Assembly (NCBI GenBank): GCA_913776615.1
Contig: CAJYPK010000046.1
Coordinates: 1-64,000 of the forward strand
Length of the DNA stretch: 64,000 bases
Reading direction: 5' to 3'
Origin: an uncultured Hymenobacter sp.
GTDB taxonomy: Bacteria > Bacteroidota > Bacteroidia > Cytophagales > Hymenobacteraceae
In this document: piece after piece, positions 26,144-34,016 of the stretch
How the letters are laid out: each line of letters opens with the position of its first letter
Numbering within the stretch: position 1 is the stretch's first letter
The notes under the pieces: generated by a model
Told to the model about the DNA's origin: nothing
Databases searched by the model: none
Seen by the model: only the letters and a program-made list of their open reading frames with translations
Translations under genes and position numbers: made by a program

Positions 26144-26752
26144 ATGACCCTTCCCGAAGCCTTTGCCGAAATTCAACAATTCTGGCCGGGCGGTATGCCG
26201 TTTGCCTTCGGGCGGGGCGCGGCGGCCGGTCGGCTGGCGGCTGAGTTTGGCCGCCCGCTGCCTACGGAGCTGGCCACCTACCTCGACACATTTGCGCCGG
26301 CCGAAGACGTCGAGTTTGCTACCGTCGGCAACCCGCTATACCTGTACGGCCTCGGCAGCCTGGGGCGGCGGCAGCCAGGCTACAATTGGAACCCGGTAAC
26401 CGACGCGCCCGTCGCGGGCTGGCCCGCCGGCTTTTTTATGCTAGGCGATGAGGGGGCCGACCCCGTGCTGCTCGACCTGGACCAGCCCGCGCTGGGCATT
26501 CGGCGGCTACAGCACGGCCAGGGTCCCTGGGACGCCGGCGATACGCTGGCCGACACCATCGGGCAGTGGCTGCTGTGCAGCGCGGCGCTGCACCACGCCC
26601 TCACGGCCTTTGAGGACGAAGCCATTATCGACGACGAGCGCGGGTTCAACCTGGCGCCCCGGGCCGCCGCGTGGCTGTTTCCGCGGCTCAGGGCCTGGGC
26701 CGGGCCGCACTACGCCACCTGGGTCGCAGACTTCGACAACGCCGGCACGTAG
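26144..26752 (+). CDS. SMI1/KNR4 (SUKH) family protein
   Basis: This 202-residue protein has the SUKH features: an early FGRPLPTELATYLDTFAP, a mid YLYGLGSL, the hydrophobic GWPAGFFMLGDEGADPVLLDL, and the closing DTLADTIGQWLLC. SUKH proteins are common immunity proteins against toxins, and also scaffolds without toxins. No signal peptide is seen. ATG 26144 follows a good -7 element; the frame opens at TTG 26102, which is too close to that element. It heads a three-gene run with a 130-residue unknown and a DUF4132 protein. No obvious cognate toxin is in the window. Confidence 0.7.
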   Translation: MTLPEAFAEIQQFWPGGMPFAFGRGAAAGRLAAEFGRPLPTELATYLDTFAPAEDVEFATVGNPLYLYGLGSLGRRQPGYNWNPVTDAPVAGWPAGFFMLGDEGADPVLLDLDQPALGIRRLQHGQGPWDAGDTLADTIGQWLLCSAALHHALTAFEDEAIIDDERGFNLAPRAAAWLFPRLRAWAGPHYATWVADFDNAGT

Positions 26753-26797
26753 TAAGGTAGCCGGCGGCTTTTACTACCACCCGTTTTCCCGTAGCCT

Positions 26798-27190
26798 ATG
26801 CCCTTACTCACCATTCTCGACGAAACGGCCGGCGGTAGCATCCTGCACCGATTAGAGCTGGAAATCAGCCAGGAGATGCTCACCGTGGGCGAGCTCATCA
26901 CCCGGCGCGTGCACGACGAAGTAGCGGCCTACAACGCGCGCCAGACCGGCACCTTCCAAGGCCTGGTGCAGCCCACCGAGTCGGAGCGCGTGCTCAACGG
27001 CTACCGGCTGCGGCCTAGCAAGCGCATCGATGCCGAGCAGCAGGTGTACCGCGCCCTCGAAGCGTTTCAGCAAAACGGCTTCTTCGTGCTGGTGAATGAC
27101 CGGCAGGCCGAAAGCCTGAGCGAGGAAGTGTGGCTCGGCGACGGGGCTACCGTCAGTTTCCTAAAGCTCACGCCCCTGGTGGGCGGCTAG
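26798..27190 (+). CDS. Conserved 130-residue protein preceding DUF4132
   Basis: I do not know this family's function. The protein is soluble, with no signal or membrane segment. It begins with a beta-grasp-like strand pattern (LLTILDETAGGS, then LELEISQEMLTV) followed by the helical stretch ITRRVHDEVAAYN. It ends with GFFVLVNDRQ and a conserved-looking LTPLVGG. Only 3 nt separate it from the DUF4132 gene, so the two are translated together. I recall similar small proteins beside DUF4132 genes, but cannot check this. It may be an interaction partner of DUF4132. Confidence 0.55.
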   Translation: MPLLTILDETAGGSILHRLELEISQEMLTVGELITRRVHDEVAAYNARQTGTFQGLVQPTESERVLNGYRLRPSKRIDAEQQVYRALEAFQQNGFFVLVNDRQAESLSEEVWLGDGATVSFLKLTPLVGG

Positions 27191-27193
27191 GGC

Positions 27194-29788
27194 ATGAAGC
27201 TGCTCACCCGCCTGCTCGACCTCTTCTTCCGCCCCACCGCTACCACCCCTGCCATGCCCGTTGCTCCCGAAGCTTTTTTCAACCCGGCCATGCTAGACGA
27301 CGCCAGCCCCGAAGCCGTTGAGCTGAAGCCCGTGCTGGCCGAGCTGCTGCCCCAGCTGCTCGCCAAGCCCTACGGTACCAAGCTCGGCGAGCTACCCGCC
27401 TACCAGGCCATCCGGGCCGGGGATGCCGCCTACCAGGGCCGGGCGGCCCTGGCCCTGGCGGCGGCCATCAACCGCCTCGTGCCGCAGCCCAACAACTCGC
27501 TGCGCTGGGAGTTGGGCGACGTGCTGGCGGCCCTGCTGCGTACCCGCCTGGCCCTCACCGAGGCCGACTACCTGCGCCTGTTTGCCTACTACGGGCTCGA
27601 CTTTTCGATGCCCCAGGCACCCGGCCTGCGGCTTTTTGCCTTCCCGCTGGGGCTGGCCCTGGGCCAGCTGGCCAAGCTCGCCAAACAGGCCCCGCTGGGC
27701 GAGGCCACGCTGCATTTTCTGCGCCAGCTGCGCGACCACACGGCCGGGCAAATCGACACCGTGCGCAGCATTCACCTTAAAACCCAGGAGCTGCTGGCCC
27801 AAGCCGCCAGCGAGGACGAGCTGCCCATTTTGCTTTTCGGGGAAGAGGACCCGCTGGGCCGGGCGCTCACGCAGTTCGTGGCCGGCCTCGACCGCGCTGA
27901 CCCGCGCGCGGCCGCCTGGCTGGGCCTGCTTCAGCAGTGGCAGAAGGCCATCGCGGGCCAGCCCACGGCCAAATTCCGGAAGGAGCTGGACGCGGCCACC
28001 GCCGCCATCGGCCCCGCAGCCGTACGCGAGCAGGGCCGCGCCTGGCTACAGCTGCTGGCCGACACGCCTGTGGCCGAGCGCCTGCACGCCTATACCCACA
28101 ACGGCACCGAGTACCACTATTCGGCCTGGGACTTCGTGACCGAGGCCAACGCCACGGTGGCTAAGGGCCTCATCTGGACCTTGCAGCCACTGGCCGACGC
28201 GCCCCTGCTGGAAACTCTCACCGGACTGGCCGCCAAATGCTTTCGCAAGATTCCGGGCAAGGGGCCGCTGGCCGCAGGCCTGGGCAACGCCTGCCTGCTG
28301 GCCTTGTCGCAAAACGGCCTACCCGGCGTGGCGGCGCTGGCGCGGGTGCGCGCCAAAATCCGGCAAACGAATACGCTGGCCACCATCGCCCGCTACATCG
28401 CCCAGCAATCGGCGAAGCTCGGCGTGAGCCCGGCCGAAATCGAGGACATGGCCGTGCCGGACTTCGCCCTGGAGCACGGCCGGCGGGAAGAATCGCTGGG
28501 CGACTACGCGGCCACCCTCACCCTGGCCGAGGGCAAAGCCGAGGTGCAGTGGCACAAAGCCGGCAAGATGCTCAAAAGCGCCCCCACCGCCCTCAAAGCC
28601 ACCCACGCCGAGGGCTTGCGGGAGCTGAAGGCCGCCCAGGCGCAGGCCCAGCAGACCTACGCCGCCCAGCGCGACCGCCTCGACCGCAGCTTCGTGGACG
28701 AGCGCCGAATCCCCTGGCCGTGGTTTGAGCAGTACTACTTCCGGCACGGCCTGTTAAGCCTGCTGGCCCGGCCGCTCATCTGGCGGCTGCACCAGCCCGG
28801 CGGCACCCACCACGACGCTTTGTATTTGGACGACGCCTGGCGCGACTCGCACGGCCAGCCCGTGCCCGCCCCCACCGCCGATACCCAGCTCCAGCTCTGG
28901 CACCCGGTGCTGGCCCCCGCGCCCGAGGTGCTGGCCTGGCGCGCGCTGCTGGAACGCCACCAGCTGCGCCAGCCCCTCAAGCAGGCGTTTCGGGAAGTGT
29001 ACCTGCTCACCCCGCCGGAGGAGCGCACCCGCACCTACTCCAACCGCATGGCCGCCCACGTGCTCAAACAGCATCAGTTCAACAGCCTGGCCAAGCTGCG
29101 GGGCTGGCACTACCGCCTGCTCGGGGCCTACGACAAGGGCTACGACACCGAAATTGCCATCCTGCCCCTGCCCGCCCACGACCTTACGGCCGAGTACTGG
29201 GTGAGCGAGGTGAACGCCGACGGCGAGTGGAACGACACCGGCATCTATAACTACGTGAGCACCGACCAGGTGCGCTTCGTGCGGGCCGCCGAGCCGGTGC
29301 CGCTGCCCGAGGTGCCCCCGCTGGCCTTCTCCGAAGTGCTGCGCGACGTGGACTTGTTCGTGGGCGTGGCCTCGGTGGGCAACGACCCGCTCTGGCGCGA
29401 CAACGGCGGCCTGGCCCAGTACCGCACCTACTGGGAGAAATACTCGTTTGGCGACCTGAGCGAGGTGGCCAAAACCCGCAAGCAAGCGTTGGAGCGGCTA
29501 GTGCCGCGCCTAAAAATCGGCCGGGTGAGCGAAATCAAGGGTAATTTCCTGGTGGTGAAGGGCCACCGCCACGTCTACAAGATTCACCTCGGCTCGGGTA
29601 ACATCCTGATGGAGCCCCTCAACCAGTACTTGTGCATCGTGCCCGACCGCAGCCGCAAGACTCTGGGCGAGGGCGACGTGTTCTTACCCTTCGAGGGCGA
29701 CGCCGTACTCTCCATCATCCTCAGCAAAGCCCAGTTGCTAATGGACGACGATAAAATCACCGACCCGGCCATCCTGCGGCAGCTGTAG
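27194..29788 (+). CDS. DUF4132 domain protein (MolR/YehI-like)
   Basis: This large soluble protein of 864 residues has a helical, HEAT-like first half and a DUF4132-type second half. The family segment includes RTRTYSNRMAAHVLKQHQF, YKGYDTEI-like KGYDTEIAI, and WVSEVNADGEWND with YNYVSTDQVRF. The last part (VYKIHLGSGNILMEP and YLCIVP) resembles the extra C-terminal domain often found after DUF4132. Its biochemical role is not known; relatives are called MolR or YehI in E. coli. The start is ATG 27194; a second ATG at 27254 is possible. The position after SUKH and the 130-residue gene suggests one operon. Confidence 0.75.
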   Translation: MKLLTRLLDLFFRPTATTPAMPVAPEAFFNPAMLDDASPEAVELKPVLAELLPQLLAKPYGTKLGELPAYQAIRAGDAAYQGRAALALAAAINRLVPQPNNSLRWELGDVLAALLRTRLALTEADYLRLFAYYGLDFSMPQAPGLRLFAFPLGLALGQLAKLAKQAPLGEATLHFLRQLRDHTAGQIDTVRSIHLKTQELLAQAASEDELPILLFGEEDPLGRALTQFVAGLDRADPRAAAWLGLLQQWQKAIAGQPTAKFRKELDAATAAIGPAAVREQGRAWLQLLADTPVAERLHAYTHNGTEYHYSAWDFVTEANATVAKGLIWTLQPLADAPLLETLTGLAAKCFRKIPGKGPLAAGLGNACLLALSQNGLPGVAALARVRAKIRQTNTLATIARYIAQQSAKLGVSPAEIEDMAVPDFALEHGRREESLGDYAATLTLAEGKAEVQWHKAGKMLKSAPTALKATHAEGLRELKAAQAQAQQTYAAQRDRLDRSFVDERRIPWPWFEQYYFRHGLLSLLARPLIWRLHQPGGTHHDALYLDDAWRDSHGQPVPAPTADTQLQLWHPVLAPAPEVLAWRALLERHQLRQPLKQAFREVYLLTPPEERTRTYSNRMAAHVLKQHQFNSLAKLRGWHYRLLGAYDKGYDTEIAILPLPAHDLTAEYWVSEVNADGEWNDTGIYNYVSTDQVRFVRAAEPVPLPEVPPLAFSEVLRDVDLFVGVASVGNDPLWRDNGGLAQYRTYWEKYSFGDLSEVAKTRKQALERLVPRLKIGRVSEIKGNFLVVKGHRHVYKIHLGSGNILMEPLNQYLCIVPDRSRKTLGEGDVFLPFEGDAVLSIILSKAQLLMDDDKITDPAILRQL

Positions 29789-29968
29789 GGATAAGCCCGA
29801 CGCCTCATTCCCGCTTATTTTTAGTCATCTGCTTGCAGTAAAAATCCTTGTAAGACAATGCCTTAGCATGCTTCATTGTCATGCTGAACTTGGCCCGGGT
29901 TGTTTTACATATCGCTCCTAACTAAGCCGCTGTCTATCCGACTCCGAGCCGCTGGCACTGCCGCCGGG

Positions 29969-30493
29969 CTACCGGGCCGCGCCCCGCCGGTCGATGTATT
30001 GCCACTGCGCGCACTCCCAGGCCGTGTGCTCGCCCGCCCGCCGTAGCCGGCAGCGCCGGCCCACCCGCGCCCGGCCGTGCGCGAACGGAAACGCCGCCTC
30101 GTAGGGCGGAGGCACCACCACGCGGCCCGTGGCCGCGTCGGCGTACCCGAGCAGCCCTGCGCCATTCACGATGCGCAGCAGTCCTTCGGCGGGGTAGTCG
30201 GGGCCATTGTCGAAGAGGTAGGGCCGGAACAGCACCCGCTCGTGCCGGTCGATGCCCACCCAGCCCCGCCCGGCCCGCCGCACGATGGCCACGGCCGCAA
30301 ACCGCGCGGTCACGCTCCCGTCGTAGCGCCCAAACGGAATAATGGTATCGCCCGCCGCCGACACGTAGGCGCAGGCGCCGTCCGCAGGCCGCCGCACCAG
30401 CCGTAGCGGTGCTTCGGCAGTGGGTTTAGCGGGCTGGCAGGCCGTGCTAATCAGCCATTTCAGTAGTAGCAGCAGCAGAACAGGATTAGACAT
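29969..30493 (-). CDS. WG-repeat lipoprotein
   Basis: This 174-residue protein starts with a lipoprotein signal (MSNPVLLLLLLKWLISTAC), so it is probably anchored to a membrane. The body has repeats of the WG type: GWVGIDRHERVLFRPYLFD and GLLGYADAATGRVVVPP, each giving hydrophobic strands ending in a Gly turn. The C-terminal part is Arg-rich and holds QWQYIDRRG. ATG 30493 is chosen because the signal begins there; the frame continues upstream without meaning. It is divergent from the next lipoprotein gene, with about 120 nt between starts. Function unknown. Confidence 0.6.
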   Translation of the reverse strand: MSNPVLLLLLLKWLISTACQPAKPTAEAPLRLVRRPADGACAYVSAAGDTIIPFGRYDGSVTARFAAVAIVRRAGRGWVGIDRHERVLFRPYLFDNGPDYPAEGLLRIVNGAGLLGYADAATGRVVVPPPYEAAFPFAHGRARVGRRCRLRRAGEHTAWECAQWQYIDRRGAAR

Positions 30494-30614
30494 GGCAGCA
30501 AATAGGGGTGCAACCGTGAAACGCGCAGCTAACGAACAGCCAACTAGGCCGTATGAAGAAGCCTGCCGGCGGCCCGCTCGCGGCCGGGCACTGTTCCTAC
30601 GCTTGATTAGCCCA

Positions 30615-31178
30615 ATGCTGCTTCTCCTTCTAGCCACCCTGGGCTGCGCTGCGCCGCCCGACCCGGCACCGGCGCTGCCGGCCAGCATCCGGCAGGCCCT
30701 GCCCCAGGGCTACCAGGTGCTCGCGGCCGAGCGCGGCGACCTTAACCGCGACGCCCGACCCGACTGGGTGGTGGTGCTGCGCCGGCCCGATGAGCAAAAA
30801 ACGTCCGACGTGGTAGACCACCCCACCCGGCGCCCGCTGCTGCTGTTCGTGGGCGGGGCGGGCGGTACCTACACCCTCGCCGCTCGCGCCGACAACGCCG
30901 TATACTGCGTGGACTGCGGCGGCATGATGGGCGACCCGTTTCAGGGCATTACCATCAAAAACGGCTACTTCACGGTGGAGCACTACGGCGGCAGCGGCCA
31001 GCGCTGGACGCGCTTCATCACCTTCAAATACGACCCGGGCACCCGCACCTGGCTGCTGCACCGCGACGGCGGCGAGCACTACAGCGCCTTCGACCCCGAG
31101 CATGGCTCTACCAGCATGAAAACCAGCAAGAACTTCGGCCGGGTGCCGCTGGCGCGCTTCGACATCTACCGGCACTAG
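30615..31178 (+). CDS. Lipoprotein with FG-GAP/VCBS-like strand
   Basis: This 187-residue protein has a short lipoprotein signal (MLLLLLATLGCAAPP, lipidation Cys at residue 11). The body includes GDLNRDARPDWVVVL, a Ca-loop-like D-N-D-D pattern as in FG-GAP/VCBS repeats, and a Cys pair in YCVDCGGMMGD that could form a disulfide. The GITIKNGYFTVEHYGGSG segment is beta-rich. The ATG 30615 start is selected for the signal; the frame opens at 30420 in an unrelated overlap with the WG gene. Envelope-located and of unknown function. Confidence 0.6.
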   Translation: MLLLLLATLGCAAPPDPAPALPASIRQALPQGYQVLAAERGDLNRDARPDWVVVLRRPDEQKTSDVVDHPTRRPLLLFVGGAGGTYTLAARADNAVYCVDCGGMMGDPFQGITIKNGYFTVEHYGGSGQRWTRFITFKYDPGTRTWLLHRDGGEHYSAFDPEHGSTSMKTSKNFGRVPLARFDIYRH

Positions 31179-31219
31179 GCGGGCCGCGCGCCCCCGGCCC
31201 TTTTACTCGCTTACTTACT

Positions 31220-31759
31220 ATGAGCTTTGACTTTCAGCAGTTTGCGCAGCGGCTTACGCAGGCCACCCGGGCGGCGTTTACCGAGCTGCTGGCCCGGCAT
31301 CCCATGGAAGAATTCTACAGCTTCGCCCTCTACAGTGACGAAGGCGCCATGACCGTGTGCCCGGCCGCCAACACCCTGGCGCACCTGGCCGCCCAGGCGC
31401 CCGACGACCTGCCCTACGCCAAGTTTGAGCCGGCCGAGTGGCGGTACGAAATGACGGGTGCCGAGGCCGAGTTCGACGCGCTGAGCGGCCAGCTCCGCGC
31501 CCATTTGGCCGCAGGCTTTGCCACGCCCGAGGGATTTGCGCAGTTTCGCCGGCAACTCTACGCCACCTGCGTGGACGTGCTGGACGCGCTGCGGCAGCAG
31601 CGCTTTTTCGACGAGGCGGCGGGCCGGCCGGTGTTCTTACTGTTCAGCGTCTCCGACGATGACCCCGCGCCGGCCGAGCTGGCGCAGCTCGTGAGCCGCC
31701 TCAACGACAACGCCTACCGCGCCGAATACCTGGCCTGGCTGCGCACCTGGGCGGCGTAA
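31220..31759 (+). CDS. DUF4303 domain protein
   Basis: This 179-residue soluble protein fits DUF4303, with FYSFALYSDEGAMTVCPAANT at about residues 31-52 and AEWRYEMTGAEAEFD in the middle. It ends in an acidic, helical C-terminus with VFLLFSVSDDDPA. Members often occur as likely immunity proteins in polymorphic toxin loci, but no toxin gene is evident here. It follows the lipoprotein gene by 41 nt on the same strand. No signal sequence is seen, so it is probably cytoplasmic. Confidence 0.7.
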   Translation: MSFDFQQFAQRLTQATRAAFTELLARHPMEEFYSFALYSDEGAMTVCPAANTLAHLAAQAPDDLPYAKFEPAEWRYEMTGAEAEFDALSGQLRAHLAAGFATPEGFAQFRRQLYATCVDVLDALRQQRFFDEAAGRPVFLLFSVSDDDPAPAELAQLVSRLNDNAYRAEYLAWLRTWAA

Positions 31760-31791
31760 CGCCCGTAGCTTAGTTCTTACCTCTTCGCCTC

Positions 31792-32601
31792 TTGCCCTTG
31801 CGCTATCTTCCTCACCTGGCCCTGGGGGGCCTGGCGGCCGTGCTGCTCAGTGCCAGCGCCTGCCGCCCCGACGCGCCCGCCACCGAGCGGCCCACCGCCG
31901 GCCCACCGGCCGCCGCCCCGCCCCCGCTGGCCGACACGGCGCTGGCTTACCCCAGCGACACCCTGCACCTGCCTGGCGGCGTGGTACGGCTGCGGCCGGC
32001 CACGGCGGCGGCATTCAACCGGCTCCCCGTTCGGGGCCTGCCCGACGTGGCCAACGACAGCCTGGCCGAGCGGCCGCCCCTGGCCGCCGCGCAGGGCCGG
32101 GTGCGGCGCGCCGGGCGGGTGCTGGTGCTCACGCCCGCGCAGGGGCCGCCCGTGCGGCTGGCCTCGACGCCGCCCGCCGAGTTTACGCTGCAAAACGACC
32201 AGGGCGTGCGCTACCAGTACTGGGGCAGCCTGCCCGCCGCCCACCAGTGGGTGGTGCGGGCCTGGTACTGGGAATCGGACGGCACGGTGCTCGTGGACCA
32301 GCGCACCGGCCGCCGCGTGGAGGCGCTCGGCAGCCCCGTGGCCTCGCCCGATGGCCGCTTCGTGCTGCTGACCAGCCCCGGCCTCGGGGGCGGCGACCAG
32401 CCCAACGCCTTGTCCTTGGTCGAGATAACGGCCGACGGGCCGCGCCTGCGCTGGCAGCGCGAGCCCACTGCCTGGCAGCCCGAAGCCGCTCGCTGGCAAG
32501 CCCCCGGCGTGGCCCTGCTGCGCCTGCGCCACACCAGCGCCGACGGCAGCCTGGCCGACGAGGCACCCGCTACCTACGTGCAGCTACCGTTGCCGCGCTA
32601 G
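31792..32601 (+). CDS. Lipoprotein of unknown function
   Basis: This 269-residue protein uses a TTG start at 31792, followed by a signal ending in LSASAC. A Pro/Ala-rich stretch comes next. The mature part has a regular strand pattern: YQYWGSLPAAHQWVVRAWYWE, GTVLVDQRTGRRVEALG and SPVASPDGRFVLL. It resembles one or two propeller-type blades. I do not recognise the family. It is co-directional with DUF4303 and lies 32 nt after it. A non-ATG start is accepted because no ATG precedes the signal. Confidence 0.55.
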   Translation: MPLRYLPHLALGGLAAVLLSASACRPDAPATERPTAGPPAAAPPPLADTALAYPSDTLHLPGGVVRLRPATAAAFNRLPVRGLPDVANDSLAERPPLAAAQGRVRRAGRVLVLTPAQGPPVRLASTPPAEFTLQNDQGVRYQYWGSLPAAHQWVVRAWYWESDGTVLVDQRTGRRVEALGSPVASPDGRFVLLTSPGLGGGDQPNALSLVEITADGPRLRWQREPTAWQPEAARWQAPGVALLRLRHTSADGSLADEAPATYVQLPLPR

Positions 32602-32627
32602 CCCCCGGCATCTGGCGGCTAGCCAAA

Positions 32628-33218
32628 TTAGTCCGCCGCTAGGTCAAATACCTCACCGTCGGGCGCTTCCAGGCGCAGCAGGCCCGTCTGCTGGTCCCAG
32701 TAGAAGCTCCGCCAGGCGGTGGGGTTGTAGGCAATCGCGTTTTGCCCGGCCGCGAAGTAGTAGGCGTGCGGAAAGGTGCGGCCATCGGCCAGGGTGCAGG
32801 CGCGCGGTTGCAGCGCAAAGTGGTGCCGGTCGTCCTGCTCGTAGAAGTACGCTTCCAGGCCCGCCAGGCGAAAGTCCAGCCGGGCGGGCCGCTCGGCGCT
32901 CCACTTCTCCAGGTACAGCGTGAGGTCGTGGCGGCTGCGCTCCTGCGGGGGCTCGGCGGCGGGCCGCAGCGTCACGTGGAAATGCGCCGGCTGGGTGGTA
33001 CCCACTTCCAGCCAGTTGCAGTCCTGGTTGTTGTAGGTATCGACGCGCTCGGCTACCCGCAAGACCAGCGCGGTGCCCCGGCTGCCCCGCAGCGCCACGC
33101 GCTGGCCCAGCGTGGGGTAGGCGGCGGCCCAAGCGCGGTCGGCCGCCGAGAGTGGCAATTGCGTGCACGGCTGGCAGGCGGTGGCGGCCAGCGGCAGTAG
33201 CGCAAGCAAATTACGCAT
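32628..33218 (-). CDS. Lipoprotein of unknown function
   Basis: This 196-residue protein has a lipoprotein signal (MRNLLALLPLAATAC, Cys 15) with a second Cys two residues later. The mature part begins with TLGQRVALRGSRGTALVLRV and is strand-rich throughout, including HFHVTLRP, YLEKWSAE and LDFRLAGLEAYFYEQDD. It has no recognised domain. It is convergent with the preceding lipoprotein, with 26 nt between stops, and is probably a single-gene unit. Location: periplasmic face of a membrane. Confidence 0.55.
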   Translation of the reverse strand: MRNLLALLPLAATACQPCTQLPLSAADRAWAAAYPTLGQRVALRGSRGTALVLRVAERVDTYNNQDCNWLEVGTTQPAHFHVTLRPAAEPPQERSRHDLTLYLEKWSAERPARLDFRLAGLEAYFYEQDDRHHFALQPRACTLADGRTFPHAYYFAAGQNAIAYNPTAWRSFYWDQQTGLLRLEAPDGEVFDLAAD

Positions 33219-33395
33219 TGGTTTTTAATGAAATAGCAAGAAGTATCTCGCTGAGTGAGGTACTTAATAGCCCGCCGCCCCCGGCGGGCATTTGCTGGCC
33301 GCAGCCACCTTTGCGCTGCGGCCAGCCGGGCGGCCGGGCGGCTGCGCCGTGGCCCGCCCAGCAGAAAGCGGGGTGGCCGCCAAGGCCGGGAGCGC

Positions 33396-33875
33396 CTAGT
33401 GCATGCAGCCAAACCACACGGCCGTGCGCTTGGCGTAGGCGGCGGGGTAGGCGCGCTGCACGCGGGCCAGCGCCTGGCGCAAGGCGGCCGAGCCCGGCGG
33501 CGCCAACGCGGCCACCACGATGTAGTAGCCTTCGGCGAAGCCCGCGTAGCCGTCCGAAAACTCGATGGAGAGGTAGTCGCTGTTTTCGGCCCCGCCCTGG
33601 CCGCGGGGCTGGTAGCAGGGGTAGTCGTAGCCCGCGCCGGCGCAGTCGGCCCGACTGGCGCTGAGGCCCAGCTCCTTATTGGGCCGGTTGCCAGCCAGCT
33701 TTAGCGGGCGCTGAAGGCGGGCGGCGGCCTGCTTGGCAGTGGCCAGGGCGGTGGCGTAGTCGCGGGTGCTTTGCAGGATGACGATATCCTTCGGCACTTC
33801 CGTGTTGTAGGCGGTCTGGGCTAGGGCGGGGGCGGTGCCCACCAGCAGGCTGGCGAGTAGGGTGGTAAAGCGCAT
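33396..33875 (-). CDS. Secreted protein, possibly SPOR-like
   Basis: This 159-residue protein starts with a signal peptide (MRFTTLLASLLVGTAPALA). The body contains DIVILQSTRDYATALATAKQ and, near the end, YYIVVAA followed by a helix (ALRQALARVQRAYPAAYAKRT). This alternation of strand and helix resembles the SPOR peptidoglycan-binding fold, but the likeness is weak. It contains four Cys that could form two disulfides. ATG 33875 is preferred over an earlier in-frame start at 34040 that would overlap the divergent DUF4153 gene. Confidence 0.55.
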   Translation of the reverse strand: MRFTTLLASLLVGTAPALAQTAYNTEVPKDIVILQSTRDYATALATAKQAAARLQRPLKLAGNRPNKELGLSASRADCAGAGYDYPCYQPRGQGGAENSDYLSIEFSDGYAGFAEGYYIVVAALAPPGSAALRQALARVQRAYPAAYAKRTAVWFGCMH

Positions 33876-34016
33876 ACGGGTCAGGTATGGCAGCCTATTC
33901 GCAAAGGCAGTAGGCAAGGTTACCCGCGCCGTAACTCGCCCGCCGCCCCGGTAGTAAGCCCCGCCAGGCCCCGGCCAACGGACGCGGGGCTGCGCGGCAT
34001 TTACTTCGCGGCACTT

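Noticed and set aside
29873..29890. GTCATGCTGAAC, similar to the end of the hairpin repeats
   Set aside because: Only one end, with no partner arm nearby. Too short to call a copy.
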